Positions 1-5,356 of a stretch of 5,427 nucleotides of DNA are shown piece after piece (the stretch's first letter is position 1; each line of letters begins with the position of its first letter). The stretch spans positions 1-5,427 of the forward strand of contig JALRGP010000069.1 of the NCBI GenBank assembly GCA_023259685.1, read 5' to 3'. The notes beneath the pieces are model-generated. The model made no database searches, was not told the DNA's origin, and saw only the letters and a program-made list of their open reading frames with translations. This DNA is from Alphaproteobacteria bacterium. Lineage in GTDB: Bacteria > Pseudomonadota > Alphaproteobacteria > JALRGP01. Made by a program: the position numbers and the translations under genes.

Positions 1-72
1 CAGGGTGGTTCTTCTGGTTTGTTTGATCTTATTATGCAGGCTGCTCAAGACCTTCTAAAAAGTGAGGGGTAG
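1..72 (+). CDS. C-terminal end of an unrecognised protein (partial)
   Basis: The first reading frame is open from the window edge to a TAG at 70-72 and gives 23 residues: a Gly/Ser-rich start (QGGSSG), then an amphipathic stretch (LFDLIMQAAQDLLKSEG) that would suit a C-terminal helix. The two other plus-strand frames hit stops inside this stretch. The fragment is too short to assign a family, and an open frame of this length could occur by chance. No terminator-like hairpin with a T-run follows it. Its end may overlap by 28 bases the tail of a convergent, possibly frameshifted gene. Confidence 0.5.
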   Translation, partial: QGGSSGLFDLIMQAAQDLLKSEG

Positions 73-189
73 TGTGGGTTAATAGGTAAGTTTGTTCCTG
101 CCATTTTAACTTGTTGTATATTAAATGCTGCTCCTGTACACCTCATAAATCCAAGATAAATATCAGATGAATTATTGAAATACGTAGTT
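45..189 (-). pseudogene. Possible frameshifted 3' extension of the Ig-like gene
   Basis: Just after the stop of the Ig-like protein, another minus-strand frame is open for about 50 codons down to a TGA at 45-47. It reads KTTYFNNSSDIYLGFMRC, then TGAAFNIQQVKMAGTNLP and a short tail ending LFRRS. Dropping one base from the AAAA run at 192-195 joins the frames as ...IGVKF-KTTYFNN..., giving a single protein of about 142 residues. The composition is protein-like, with polar, beta-type sequence similar to the upstream part. It could be a real frameshift, a sequencing error in the homopolymer, or a chance open frame. Its last 28 bases overlap the convergent partial gene at 1-72. Confidence 0.35.
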
Positions 190-474
190 TTAAAATTTGA
201 CCCCAATTTGAGTATTTAATATCGGAACGAACGTAAATTCATAAGATGACAAAGCTGTTTTTATATTAAATGATGACGATTGAATTGTACCGCCTTGGAC
301 AGAAATTTGAGATTCCTGCAGTTCGGTTGTTCTGGGTGTTGGAAATATAATGCTAACTTTTGCCGTTTCCGTCGCTTTTAAAAAAAATTTATCACTTGAT
401 AAACTGACTTGAGATGAATATGTATAAGAACAAAACCCCATTACAAAGTATAGACGCCAAATATGTTTGTTCAT
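190..474 (-). CDS. Small exported protein with one bacterial Ig-like domain
   Basis: The 94-residue protein starts with a probable signal peptide: Lys3 and Arg7, then a hydrophobic run (LYFVMGFCSYTY), with cleavage likely near SSQ. The rest looks like a single beta-sandwich. The pattern 'LKATETAKVSIIF ... ISVQGGTIQ ... YEFTFVP' resembles the bacterial Ig-like repeats of large adhesins (Big_12-like: LKAGETATVTITFSE..., d-tvtnGtls, ytftvtP). This family match is from memory and moderate. An ATG 33 bases further upstream (507) is in frame, but it would put 11 extra residues before the signal peptide, so the ATG at 474 is preferred. Neither start has a clear ribosome binding site. The frame stops soon after the last recognisable strand, earlier than this domain type normally ends, and an open frame continues in another phase. 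A CtrA-like box lies 48 bases upstream. Confidence 0.55.
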   Translation of the reverse strand: MNKHIWRLYFVMGFCSYTYSSQVSLSSDKFFLKATETAKVSIIFPTPRTTELQESQISVQGGTIQSSSFNIKTALSSYEFTFVPILNTQIGVKF

Positions 475-522
475 GCAAACACGAGAATTATGATGAATTA
501 AGTGCATTGTTCATGAAAATAT

Positions 523-537
523 TTAAAAAATAGTTAA
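523..537. promoter_or_regulatory. CtrA-like box TTAA-N7-TTAA in a divergent promoter region
   Basis: The plus strand reads TTAAAAAATAGTTAA, which fits the CtrA recognition pattern TTAA-N7-TTAA known from Alphaproteobacteria. It lies between the divergent Ig-like gene (start 48 bases away on the minus strand) and the rhodanese gene (43 bases away on the plus strand). Read on the minus strand it is TTAACTATTTTTTAA, which matches the second box at 4703-4717 at 14 of 15 positions, including most of the N7 spacer that CtrA does not specify. AT-rich DNA makes this pattern by chance fairly often, so the call rests on placement and on the matching pair. Confidence 0.45.
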
Positions 538-553
538 TTTTTTTCTGTATACT
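525..553 (+). promoter_or_regulatory. Putative promoter of the rhodanese cluster
   Basis: A good -10 hexamer, TATACT, lies at 548-553. The position expected for a -35 element, 17 bases upstream (525-530), is AAAAAA, unlike TTGACA, but it falls inside the CtrA-like box at 523-537. A poor -35 covered by an activator site is the usual arrangement of CtrA-activated promoters. Transcription would begin near 560, about 20 bases before the rhodanese ATG. Confidence 0.4.
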
Positions 554-580
554 GGTAAAAATGAATGCTATTTACTTTCA

Positions 581-1093
581 ATGATCCTAAGCTCTCTAGA
601 GTTAAAAAAACATCTTGTAGATAATGATGTTATCTTGATCGATGTAAGAGAACCTGTCGAATACAATATCGAACATATTGAAGGTGCATTGTTATTGCCA
701 TTATCGTCATTGACTTTGTCAAATTTACCAACTGTTTCTAAAAAAATTGTCTTTTACTGCGCGGCTGGCATTCGTAGTCATAAAGCGTGCGTTAAAATTT
801 TACAAGAAGACGATTCAATTGATGTTTCAACTTTAGAAGGCGGTATCCAAGCATGGAAACAAGCAGGTCTTCCTGTTATCTCTCCAGCATGTAAAAAAAT
901 TCTGCCTATTCAACAACAAACGCAAATATTTGCCGCCATATTGCTTTCCATCAGTTTAATGATTGGATATGGTTACCATCCGTATGGTTTTTTATTAAGT
1001 GGATTAGTGGCAGTTGGTTTAATGATGTCAGGTCTGACAGGATGGTGTGGATCGGCCAAAATTTTATCAAAAATGCCCTGGAATAATAGGTAA
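581..1093 (+). CDS. YgaP-like membrane rhodanese (sulfurtransferase)
   Basis: The 170-residue protein has an N-terminal rhodanese domain (about 3-100) and a C-terminal two-helix membrane anchor of the DUF2892/YgaP type (hydrophobic segments about 116-132 and 135-152). Rhodanese landmarks are the IDVRE strand end (20-24), EHIEGA (31-36), the active-site loop C-A-A-G-I-R-S with catalytic Cys60 (60-66), and LEGGIQAWKQAGLPV (85-99). The ending 'GLTGWCGSAKILSKMPWN' is characteristic of YgaP-like proteins, where a Cys also sits at the membrane (here Cys156). The family carries persulfide sulfur on the catalytic Cys and is held in the inner membrane with the rhodanese domain in the cytoplasm. The ATG at 581 has no clear Shine-Dalgarno. 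It overlaps as ATGA the stop of a 7-codon frame that begins at 561. The gene is followed after 10 bases by a persulfide dioxygenase-like gene, which supports a role in sulfane-sulfur handling. Confidence 0.9.
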   Translation: MILSSLELKKHLVDNDVILIDVREPVEYNIEHIEGALLLPLSSLTLSNLPTVSKKIVFYCAAGIRSHKACVKILQEDDSIDVSTLEGGIQAWKQAGLPVISPACKKILPIQQQTQIFAAILLSISLMIGYGYHPYGFLLSGLVAVGLMMSGLTGWCGSAKILSKMPWNNR

Positions 1094-1103
1094 GAGCCTT
1101 CCC

Positions 1104-1967
1104 ATGACCATTAAAGTACATCCTTTTTTTGATGATTTGACATCAACATTTTCCTACGTCGTTGCGGATACCAAAACCCATAAAGCGACTATCATTGATT
1201 CTGTACTGAACTATGATCCCGATTCAGGACGATGCAAGACGCAAAGTGCAGACTACCTTATTGAAATTGTCAAGGATTTAGGTTATAATGTTCAATGGAT
1301 TTTAGACACCCATATTCATGCTGATCATTTGACGGCTTCGAGTTATATTAAAAGCAAATTAGGTGGGCGCATTGGAATTGGATCAAAAATCATTGATGTG
1401 CTTAACTATTGGGTGCCTGTATTTAATACATTTCATGATACCCCATTAGATGGATCTCAATTTGATATGTTGCTTAATGACGGAGATTCATTGCCATTAG
1501 GTGAATCTTTTATCACAATTCTTCATACGCCTGGTCATACACCAGCGTGTGCCAGTTATGTCATTGATGATTGTGTGTTTGTAGGGGATACAATTTTTAT
1601 GCCTGATGTGGGGACGGCTCGAACAGATTTTCCAGGTGGAGATGCACGCACCTTTTATAGATCTATTCAAAAATTATTTCATTTGCCTGGTACGACTCGG
1701 CTATTCATGTGCCATGACTACCCTCCAAATAATGGTCGTCCCATTTCCTATGAAACAACGATTGGTATTGAAAAACAAGATAATATCATGGTGCATACCG
1801 GAATTACTGAGGATGAATTTGTTCAATTGCGTACACAAAAAGATATCGGTAAAAGCGTGCCCAAATTATTGCTGCCATCTATCCAGGTGAATATGAGAGC
1901 AGGTCAGTTGGGAAGCCAGGATTCCTTGGGTCGTCAATACATAAAAATTCCTATTAATACCATTTGA
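1104..1967 (+). CDS. MBL-fold hydrolase, persulfide dioxygenase-like (ETHE1/Blh type)
   Basis: This 287-residue protein of the metallo-beta-lactamase fold has the metal-binding motif T-H-I-H-A-D-H (His70, His72, Asp74, His75), then HTPGHTPAC (His145), GDTIF (Asp162), GTARTDFPGG (170-179) and C-H-D-Y (His204). In the ETHE1 family two His and one Asp hold a mononuclear iron that oxidises glutathione persulfide to sulfite; His70, His145 and Asp162 are the matching positions here. The tail 'SVPKLLLPSIQVNMRAGQL' is typical of the Blh-like bacterial subgroup that pairs with rhodanese and YgaP-type genes. The frame is open from an ATG at 1047 inside the rhodanese gene, but homology begins at 'MTIKVHPFFDD', so the start is placed at 1104, 10 bases after the rhodanese stop. 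TAAGAG at 1091-1096 could be a weak ribosome binding site. No BigR-like regulator is visible nearby. Persulfide dioxygenase activity is inferred; a thioesterase-like relative cannot be ruled out. Confidence 0.88.
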   Translation: MTIKVHPFFDDLTSTFSYVVADTKTHKATIIDSVLNYDPDSGRCKTQSADYLIEIVKDLGYNVQWILDTHIHADHLTASSYIKSKLGGRIGIGSKIIDVLNYWVPVFNTFHDTPLDGSQFDMLLNDGDSLPLGESFITILHTPGHTPACASYVIDDCVFVGDTIFMPDVGTARTDFPGGDARTFYRSIQKLFHLPGTTRLFMCHDYPPNNGRPISYETTIGIEKQDNIMVHTGITEDEFVQLRTQKDIGKSVPKLLLPSIQVNMRAGQLGSQDSLGRQYIKIPINTI

Positions 1968-2016
1968 TGGCATGAATTTTGCAGGGAGTTAACACAAATC
2001 ACTGATCTGTTTCTCC

Positions 2017-2823
2017 ATGCCTGCGTCTATTTCTCATGCTTTGTCCATTGCCACAACTGGCATGCAATTGTGTGAAACCAACTTATCCGTCAAAGCGCAA
2101 AATATTTCTGGCCAAGGGCTTGATACTTTTAAAAGACGTTATTTGGTGGCAACAGACTTGCCGTCCCATGATTTTGCTGCGGTTGGCATGAGAACATCCA
2201 CAGGTGGTACGATTTCTCCAACGGGTCTTCAAATTGGCATGGGCGTACAATCGGCGGGTATTTATTCAGTTTTTAGCCAAGGTGATCCTATCCAAACCAA
2301 CAATTCTTTGGATGTGATGATTGATGGGGAAGGTTTTTTTAAAATCACACTTCCCGATGGATCAATGGCCTATACGCGCGTGGGGGCGTGGCAATTAAGT
2401 CCCAATCAAGAGATTGTCATGCCTAAAACAGGTTATCAATTATCTCCATCTATTAAACTGCCCCAAGATACACTATCGGTTCACATTAACCAATTTGGAG
2501 AAGTATTTGTGGAAACAAAACCGGGGCTTGAGCAAAAAGTTGCTGATATTACACTCACCACCTTTCCCAATCAAAATGGTCTAAAGGCCATTGGTGATAG
2601 TATGTATATCCAAACGGATGCCTCTGGCTTTCCCCAAGACGGCATTGCTGCCGATGGACTGAGGGGCAGCATTAAACAAGGATGGCGAGAAGGATCCAAC
2701 GTTAATGCGGTAGAAGAAGTCACTGACCTGATTAAAATTGAAAAAAATTATGATTTGTTGTCAAAGGTCATTAAAACCGGAGATAAGATGGCTGAAATCA
2801 GCAATACCATTTCTCCGGTTTAA
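2017..2823 (+). CDS. flgG: Flagellar basal-body distal rod protein FlgG
   Basis: The 268 residues match the usual FlgG length of about 260. Diagnostic stretches in order are LSIATTGM near the N-terminus, GTISPTGLQIGMGVQ (64-78), FSQGDPIQTNNSLDVMIDG (86-104), GFFKITLPDG (106-115), AYTRVGAWQLSP (118-129), and SNVNAVEEVTDLI (227-239) followed by the C-terminal rod helix. The protein is exported through the flagellar type III apparatus and builds the distal rod between the MS ring and hook. The N-terminal rod signature is degraded: where most rod proteins have NNIANxxTTGFKR, this one has QNISGQGLDTFKRR (28-41). Flagellar genes usually cluster (flgF, flgA, flgH), but none is seen here. It begins 49 bases after the dioxygenase-like gene with no terminator between, so it may be read through from the promoter near 548. 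The ATG lacks a close ribosome binding site; GGGAG at 1984-1988 is too far away. Length and the match to family starts support this ATG. Confidence 0.93.
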   Translation: MPASISHALSIATTGMQLCETNLSVKAQNISGQGLDTFKRRYLVATDLPSHDFAAVGMRTSTGGTISPTGLQIGMGVQSAGIYSVFSQGDPIQTNNSLDVMIDGEGFFKITLPDGSMAYTRVGAWQLSPNQEIVMPKTGYQLSPSIKLPQDTLSVHINQFGEVFVETKPGLEQKVADITLTTFPNQNGLKAIGDSMYIQTDASGFPQDGIAADGLRGSIKQGWREGSNVNAVEEVTDLIKIEKNYDLLSKVIKTGDKMAEISNTISPV

Positions 2824-2883
2824 AGGTTTCAGATAGTTTTTTTATTAGATCTCTTTTTCAACCTTTTTCTAATAGAGAAATGC

Positions 2884-2914
2884 TAGGCGCCCACGAAGCA
2901 GTGCTAATTTTTTT
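2884..2914 (+). terminator. Rho-independent terminator-like hairpin after flgG
   Basis: TAGGCGC (2884-2890) can pair with GTGCTA (2901-2906) through one bulged G and one G-T wobble, with a 10-base loop, followed by seven T residues at 2908-2914. It lies 61 bases past the flgG stop, where it would end the plus-strand cluster, and its T-run touches the stop codon of the convergent glycosyltransferase gene. The stem is short and imperfect. Confidence 0.5.
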
Positions 2915-4659
2915 CATGGGATAAATTCTCCTTTTTTTTGCGGTTTTAAAGGAGGGTAAATGCTCAATGGATGTTCTTTCAAATCTTTTAAAACAGAATT
3001 ACCGAAAGATCCATATAACCAGGTCCTTAATTGATGAGGTTGAACGAAAACATCCGGTTTTATCATTAAAATTGGATGTGAAAAGAAAAAATGAGGCACA
3101 ATAATTGACAAATGGAACACACCTGAAAACCAATGAATATGGCCAGGTGAATGAGGGGAGATCATAGACTCTATATCTGGAACTTCATTTAATTTTTCTA
3201 AGGTTTTTAGGTACATATTAGGAATAGGATGTTTAGGTAAAAATCCTAAAAAGTTAATATCTAAATGACCATAATCGTTTGTTCCAAATTTCGGATAATG
3301 CGAGAAAATTGCCGAAAAACCCTTGATTTCATTGGAAAAGTTACGAATGATTTTCCAATTAATATCGGTATAAATGCCACCATATTGATACAGTATGTTC
3401 ATTCGCATAATATCAGATGCTAACGCAAACAAACAATGGTCTAAAAAAAAATTAAACAACTGTAATCCCATAAATGTATGAATATCTTTAAAAGTTTTAA
3501 TGTGAATACCTAATTTTTTTAAATCATAGGTAAACATTGAAATTGGATCTTCATCTAGGCACCAAAACCATTGTTCATAGTCCCCCATGACGTCCAAAGA
3601 ATTCAAATAATGATCAACTTGTGGTAAACAAGGTTTACTTGGGCTTGTGATCCATAAACGGTGAATAATTTGCGGTATATCCAATTGTTTATTATCCGGT
3701 TTTTCGTCCAATATCCGTGTCATTGTCTGTTGAATAATAAAACATTTTTTGTTCAAATTTTGAACAGAGGCTCCGTATAGGTTCATCGCAATCTTTTCCA
3801 TAATGTCCGAATTCAGATTGGATACGTGCGAGTTGTTTTCAATAAAAAAATTCGTTATTGGCAATAACGTTTTCGGCGTAGGGGAAAAATTCTTCATATA
3901 TTGTGTAAAAAATTTCATATCTACATGCAAATTATTGTTTGATTTTTCTATAAATTTATAATATTTTTCAAAATCAAACCAAGAGTTAAATGGTAAATTT
4001 TTACGAAAACCAATTTTCAAAAAATGTTCTTTTGGTGAAAATTTGTATTGGCTCAAGGATAATCCATGGTTGATAGCGTAAAATTCTTCATCAAAATACA
4101 TTTGAAGTGACATCCAAATGTTTAAATTTCGATGTTCCATCAATGCGTCATGATCATGGAGATTAAATAATGATTGAGGTGCTAAAATCAGGGTATTTTC
4201 TTGAAAATAAGGAAAAACAACTTTATCATCACCATAAATTTTCACATCTAGAAATTGATCAGAACCCATTGTTGAAAAATGAATCATATCTTGAGATTTG
4301 ATATGCAAATGATAAATCATACAATAATTTAAATCTTGCAAAGAAAAAGTATTTTTTTTCTTAAATCTATCTTTAATGATGGGAACACCTGCATCATCAG
4401 TATCACAGTATTGTCCCACATGGATATGTTCAAAACCTTTTCCATTTGGTGCAATCAATGATATTTTAAAAGAAGATTGTTCTATTTTGTACATCAAATC
4501 AATTGCAATCTCTTGCATCGTATCATTTTTTATTTTTTGAATGGTAGGAGCAGTTTGATGAACCTTAACCAGATCCCTATGGTCAAAATAATCAATGTTG
4601 CAAGAATAGCAATAAGAATATGTACAAAATAGGCACACCAATAATTGAAAAAAAATCAT
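2914..4659 (-). CDS. Exported glycosyltransferase-like protein (DXD sugar-binding family)
   Basis: This 581-residue protein has a hydrophobic N-terminus (about 2-19) that looks like a signal peptide or anchor, although it lacks a basic residue, and four Cys at 9, 12, 17 and 20. Residues 30-185 match nothing recognised. Residues about 188-235 (FDEEFYAINHG..., PKEHFLKIGFRKNLPF, WFDFEKYYKF) resemble the 'FDxxYYLxxNPDV...HYLxxGxxEGR' unit found in many bacterial surface-polysaccharide glycosyltransferases. The C-terminal part, about 326-515, is a glycosyltransferase of the Gly_transf_sug / Och1 / clostridial-toxin type: IPQIIHRLWIT (328-338), YEQWFWCLDED (361-371), FALASDIMRMNILYQYGGIY (411-430). 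The metal- and nucleotide-sugar-binding DXD appears as Asp432-Ile-Asn434, a conservative change. Export fits either envelope glycan synthesis or a secreted effector, and sequence alone does not decide. The ATG at 4659 follows GAG, without a good ribosome binding site. No ATG, GTG or TTG lies between it and the upstream in-frame stop. A possible -10 (TATAGA, minus, 4686-4681) sits 15 bases past a CtrA-like box. Confidence 0.78.
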   Translation of the reverse strand: MIFFQLLVCLFCTYSYCYSCNIDYFDHRDLVKVHQTAPTIQKIKNDTMQEIAIDLMYKIEQSSFKISLIAPNGKGFEHIHVGQYCDTDDAGVPIIKDRFKKKNTFSLQDLNYCMIYHLHIKSQDMIHFSTMGSDQFLDVKIYGDDKVVFPYFQENTLILAPQSLFNLHDHDALMEHRNLNIWMSLQMYFDEEFYAINHGLSLSQYKFSPKEHFLKIGFRKNLPFNSWFDFEKYYKFIEKSNNNLHVDMKFFTQYMKNFSPTPKTLLPITNFFIENNSHVSNLNSDIMEKIAMNLYGASVQNLNKKCFIIQQTMTRILDEKPDNKQLDIPQIIHRLWITSPSKPCLPQVDHYLNSLDVMGDYEQWFWCLDEDPISMFTYDLKKLGIHIKTFKDIHTFMGLQLFNFFLDHCLFALASDIMRMNILYQYGGIYTDINWKIIRNFSNEIKGFSAIFSHYPKFGTNDYGHLDINFLGFLPKHPIPNMYLKTLEKLNEVPDIESMISPHSPGHIHWFSGVFHLSIIVPHFFFSHPILMIKPDVFVQPHQLRTWLYGSFGNSVLKDLKEHPLSIYPPLKPQKKGEFIP

Positions 4660-4701
4660 CTCGATGGAGATTTGAAATTTTCTATATGCTAAATGTATAA
4701 A

Positions 4702-4718
4702 GTTAATAAATAGTTAAC
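4702..4718. promoter_or_regulatory. Symmetrical CtrA-like box GTTAA-N7-TTAAC
   Basis: GTTAATAAATAGTTAAC fits the full CtrA consensus TTAA-N7-TTAAC on both strands. It lies 43 bases upstream of the exported glycosyltransferase start codon (minus strand) and 15 bases before a possible -10, TATAGA, so it would overlap the -35 position. The minus-strand core TTAACTATTTATTAA differs at only one of 15 positions from the box at 523-537, which has the same orientation and a similar distance to the Ig-like exported protein gene. Confidence 0.5.
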
Positions 4719-4757
4719 AAAATTTCTATTTTTTCATAATCAGACTTTCAAATTAAA

Positions 4758-4781
4758 TCCAAGGCCTTTTTATACCTTGGA
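4758..4781 (-). terminator. Hairpin TCCAAGG/CCTTGGA, weak terminator candidate
   Basis: A perfect 7-bp inverted repeat (4758-4764 with 4775-4781) has a 10-base loop. Read on the minus strand, the stem is followed by TTTAATTT, a poor T-tract, about 165 bases past the stop of the 4947-5288 gene. Read on the plus strand it is followed by A residues. It overlaps the -35 of the plus-strand promoter at 4777-4806, so it could instead be a regulatory structure. Confidence 0.35.
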
Positions 4782-4806
4782 AAAACCAATGATTGTTTCA
4801 TATAAT
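4777..4806 (+). promoter_or_regulatory. Sigma70-type promoter with a perfect -10
   Basis: TATAAT at 4801-4806 is a perfect -10. TTGGAA at 4777-4782 matches four of six -35 positions with an 18-base spacer. Transcription would start near 4813 and run into the short open frame at 4838. AT-rich sequence yields such matches by chance, so this is moderate evidence. Confidence 0.4.
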
Positions 4807-4837
4807 TAGCTTACACATAATAAAATGATTAATATCA

Positions 4838-4927
4838 ATGGCAATCCAAGATGAATTAATGATGGCTTTTTTAGACCATATCCATTTGCTTATTACGCCT
4901 TATCCTCAATGGTATGACGAAGCATGA
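4838..4927 (+). CDS. Possible 29-residue small protein, unrecognised
   Basis: ATG to TGA encodes 29 residues, MAIQDELMMAFLDHIHLL followed by ITPYPQWYDEA. The sequence looks protein-like: an acidic amphipathic helix, then an aromatic and proline-containing tail. It lies 25 bases past the start point predicted from the promoter at 4777-4806. There is no ribosome binding site before the ATG; a second ATG at 4825 opens a different 9-codon frame. It could be a genuine small protein, the remnant of a longer gene, or chance. No family is recognised. Confidence 0.3.
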   Translation: MAIQDELMMAFLDHIHLLITPYPQWYDEA

Positions 4928-4946
4928 CGCATTTTACTTTTTCTAA

Positions 4947-5288
4947 TCAATCAAATTGTATACTGTTGTGAATTGCCATAATGTCTTTAAGATTTTGTTT
5001 TTTTTCGAGAAATCGATTAACGGTTTGAGGGTAATATTTCTTAATTTGATCTATAACGATGTGATGAATTAAAAATCGGAGATGATTCTTCCAAAAATCA
5101 TCCTGATCTTTATTATCTAAAATATTAAATTTTTCAAGTGATGCCTCTAATTTTAGAGTAATCGCTTTTTCTCTAAAAAAAGAATGTATCTCCTGAAATA
5201 TTGGATGAATAATAGATTGAGGACAATCTGCCGTATTTAAAGCTCTGTCATAGAGCTTGTTACATTCAAGGATCATGTTTTGTTTCAT
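4947..5288 (-). CDS. Unrecognised helical cytoplasmic protein
   Basis: From the ATG at 5288 the protein has 113 residues. The frame is open further up to a TTG at 5324 (125 residues, adding MEIKKEFTSFYK). Neither start has a ribosome binding site, so the ATG is preferred. There is no signal peptide or membrane segment. The sequence is charged and mostly helical in pattern, for example FQEIHSFFREKAITLKLEASL, then FWKNHLRFLIHHIVIDQIKKYY and a final Lys/Glu-rich stretch. Base composition is like the neighbouring genes. No family is recognised and the context gives no function. It lies 63 bases after the end of another minus-strand gene, with a terminator-like hairpin between, so it is probably transcribed separately. 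Confidence 0.6.
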   Translation of the reverse strand: MKQNMILECNKLYDRALNTADCPQSIIHPIFQEIHSFFREKAITLKLEASLEKFNILDNKDQDDFWKNHLRFLIHHIVIDQIKKYYPQTVNRFLEKKQNLKDIMAIHNSIQFD

Positions 5289-5326
5289 TTTATAAAAAGA
5301 GGTAAATTCTTTTTTTATTTCCAAAG

Positions 5327-5356
5327 AAAAAACATTGTTGATAAATACATATCAAC
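5327..5356 (-). terminator. Rho-independent terminator-like hairpin
   Basis: A perfect inverted repeat, GTTGATA (5337-5343) and TATCAAC (5350-5356), with a 6-base loop. On the minus strand it is followed after four bases by six T residues (5332-5327). It overlaps the TGA at 5352-5354 that ends the incoming minus-strand frame, as a terminator at a gene end would. The stem is AT-rich and therefore weak. Confidence 0.5.

Noticed and set aside
1047..1103. In-frame upstream ATG that would extend the dioxygenase-like protein by 19 residues inside the rhodanese gene
   Set aside because: The extra residues are the out-of-frame reading of the conserved rhodanese C-terminus, and family homology begins at the ATG at 1104.
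1606..1890. Open frame of 94 codons on the plus strand within the dioxygenase-like gene
   Set aside because: It lies entirely inside a strongly supported gene in another phase, and its product has no recognisable features.
1984..2001. GGGAGTTAAC before flgG as a ribosome binding site or CtrA half-site
   Set aside because: GGGAG is about 28 bases from the ATG, too far for a ribosome binding site, and only one TTAAC half is present, without a good partner seven bases away.
2844..2873. Inverted repeat ATTAGA...TCTAAT as the flgG terminator
   Set aside because: The loop is 18 bases, the stem is only six AT-rich pairs, and no T-run follows on either strand. The hairpin at 2884-2914 is better.
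4600..4659. Lipoprotein signal at Cys20 of the exported glycosyltransferase
   Set aside because: The residues before Cys20 (C-Y-S) do not fit the lipobox, which needs Leu or a similar residue at -3, and the N-terminus lacks a basic residue.
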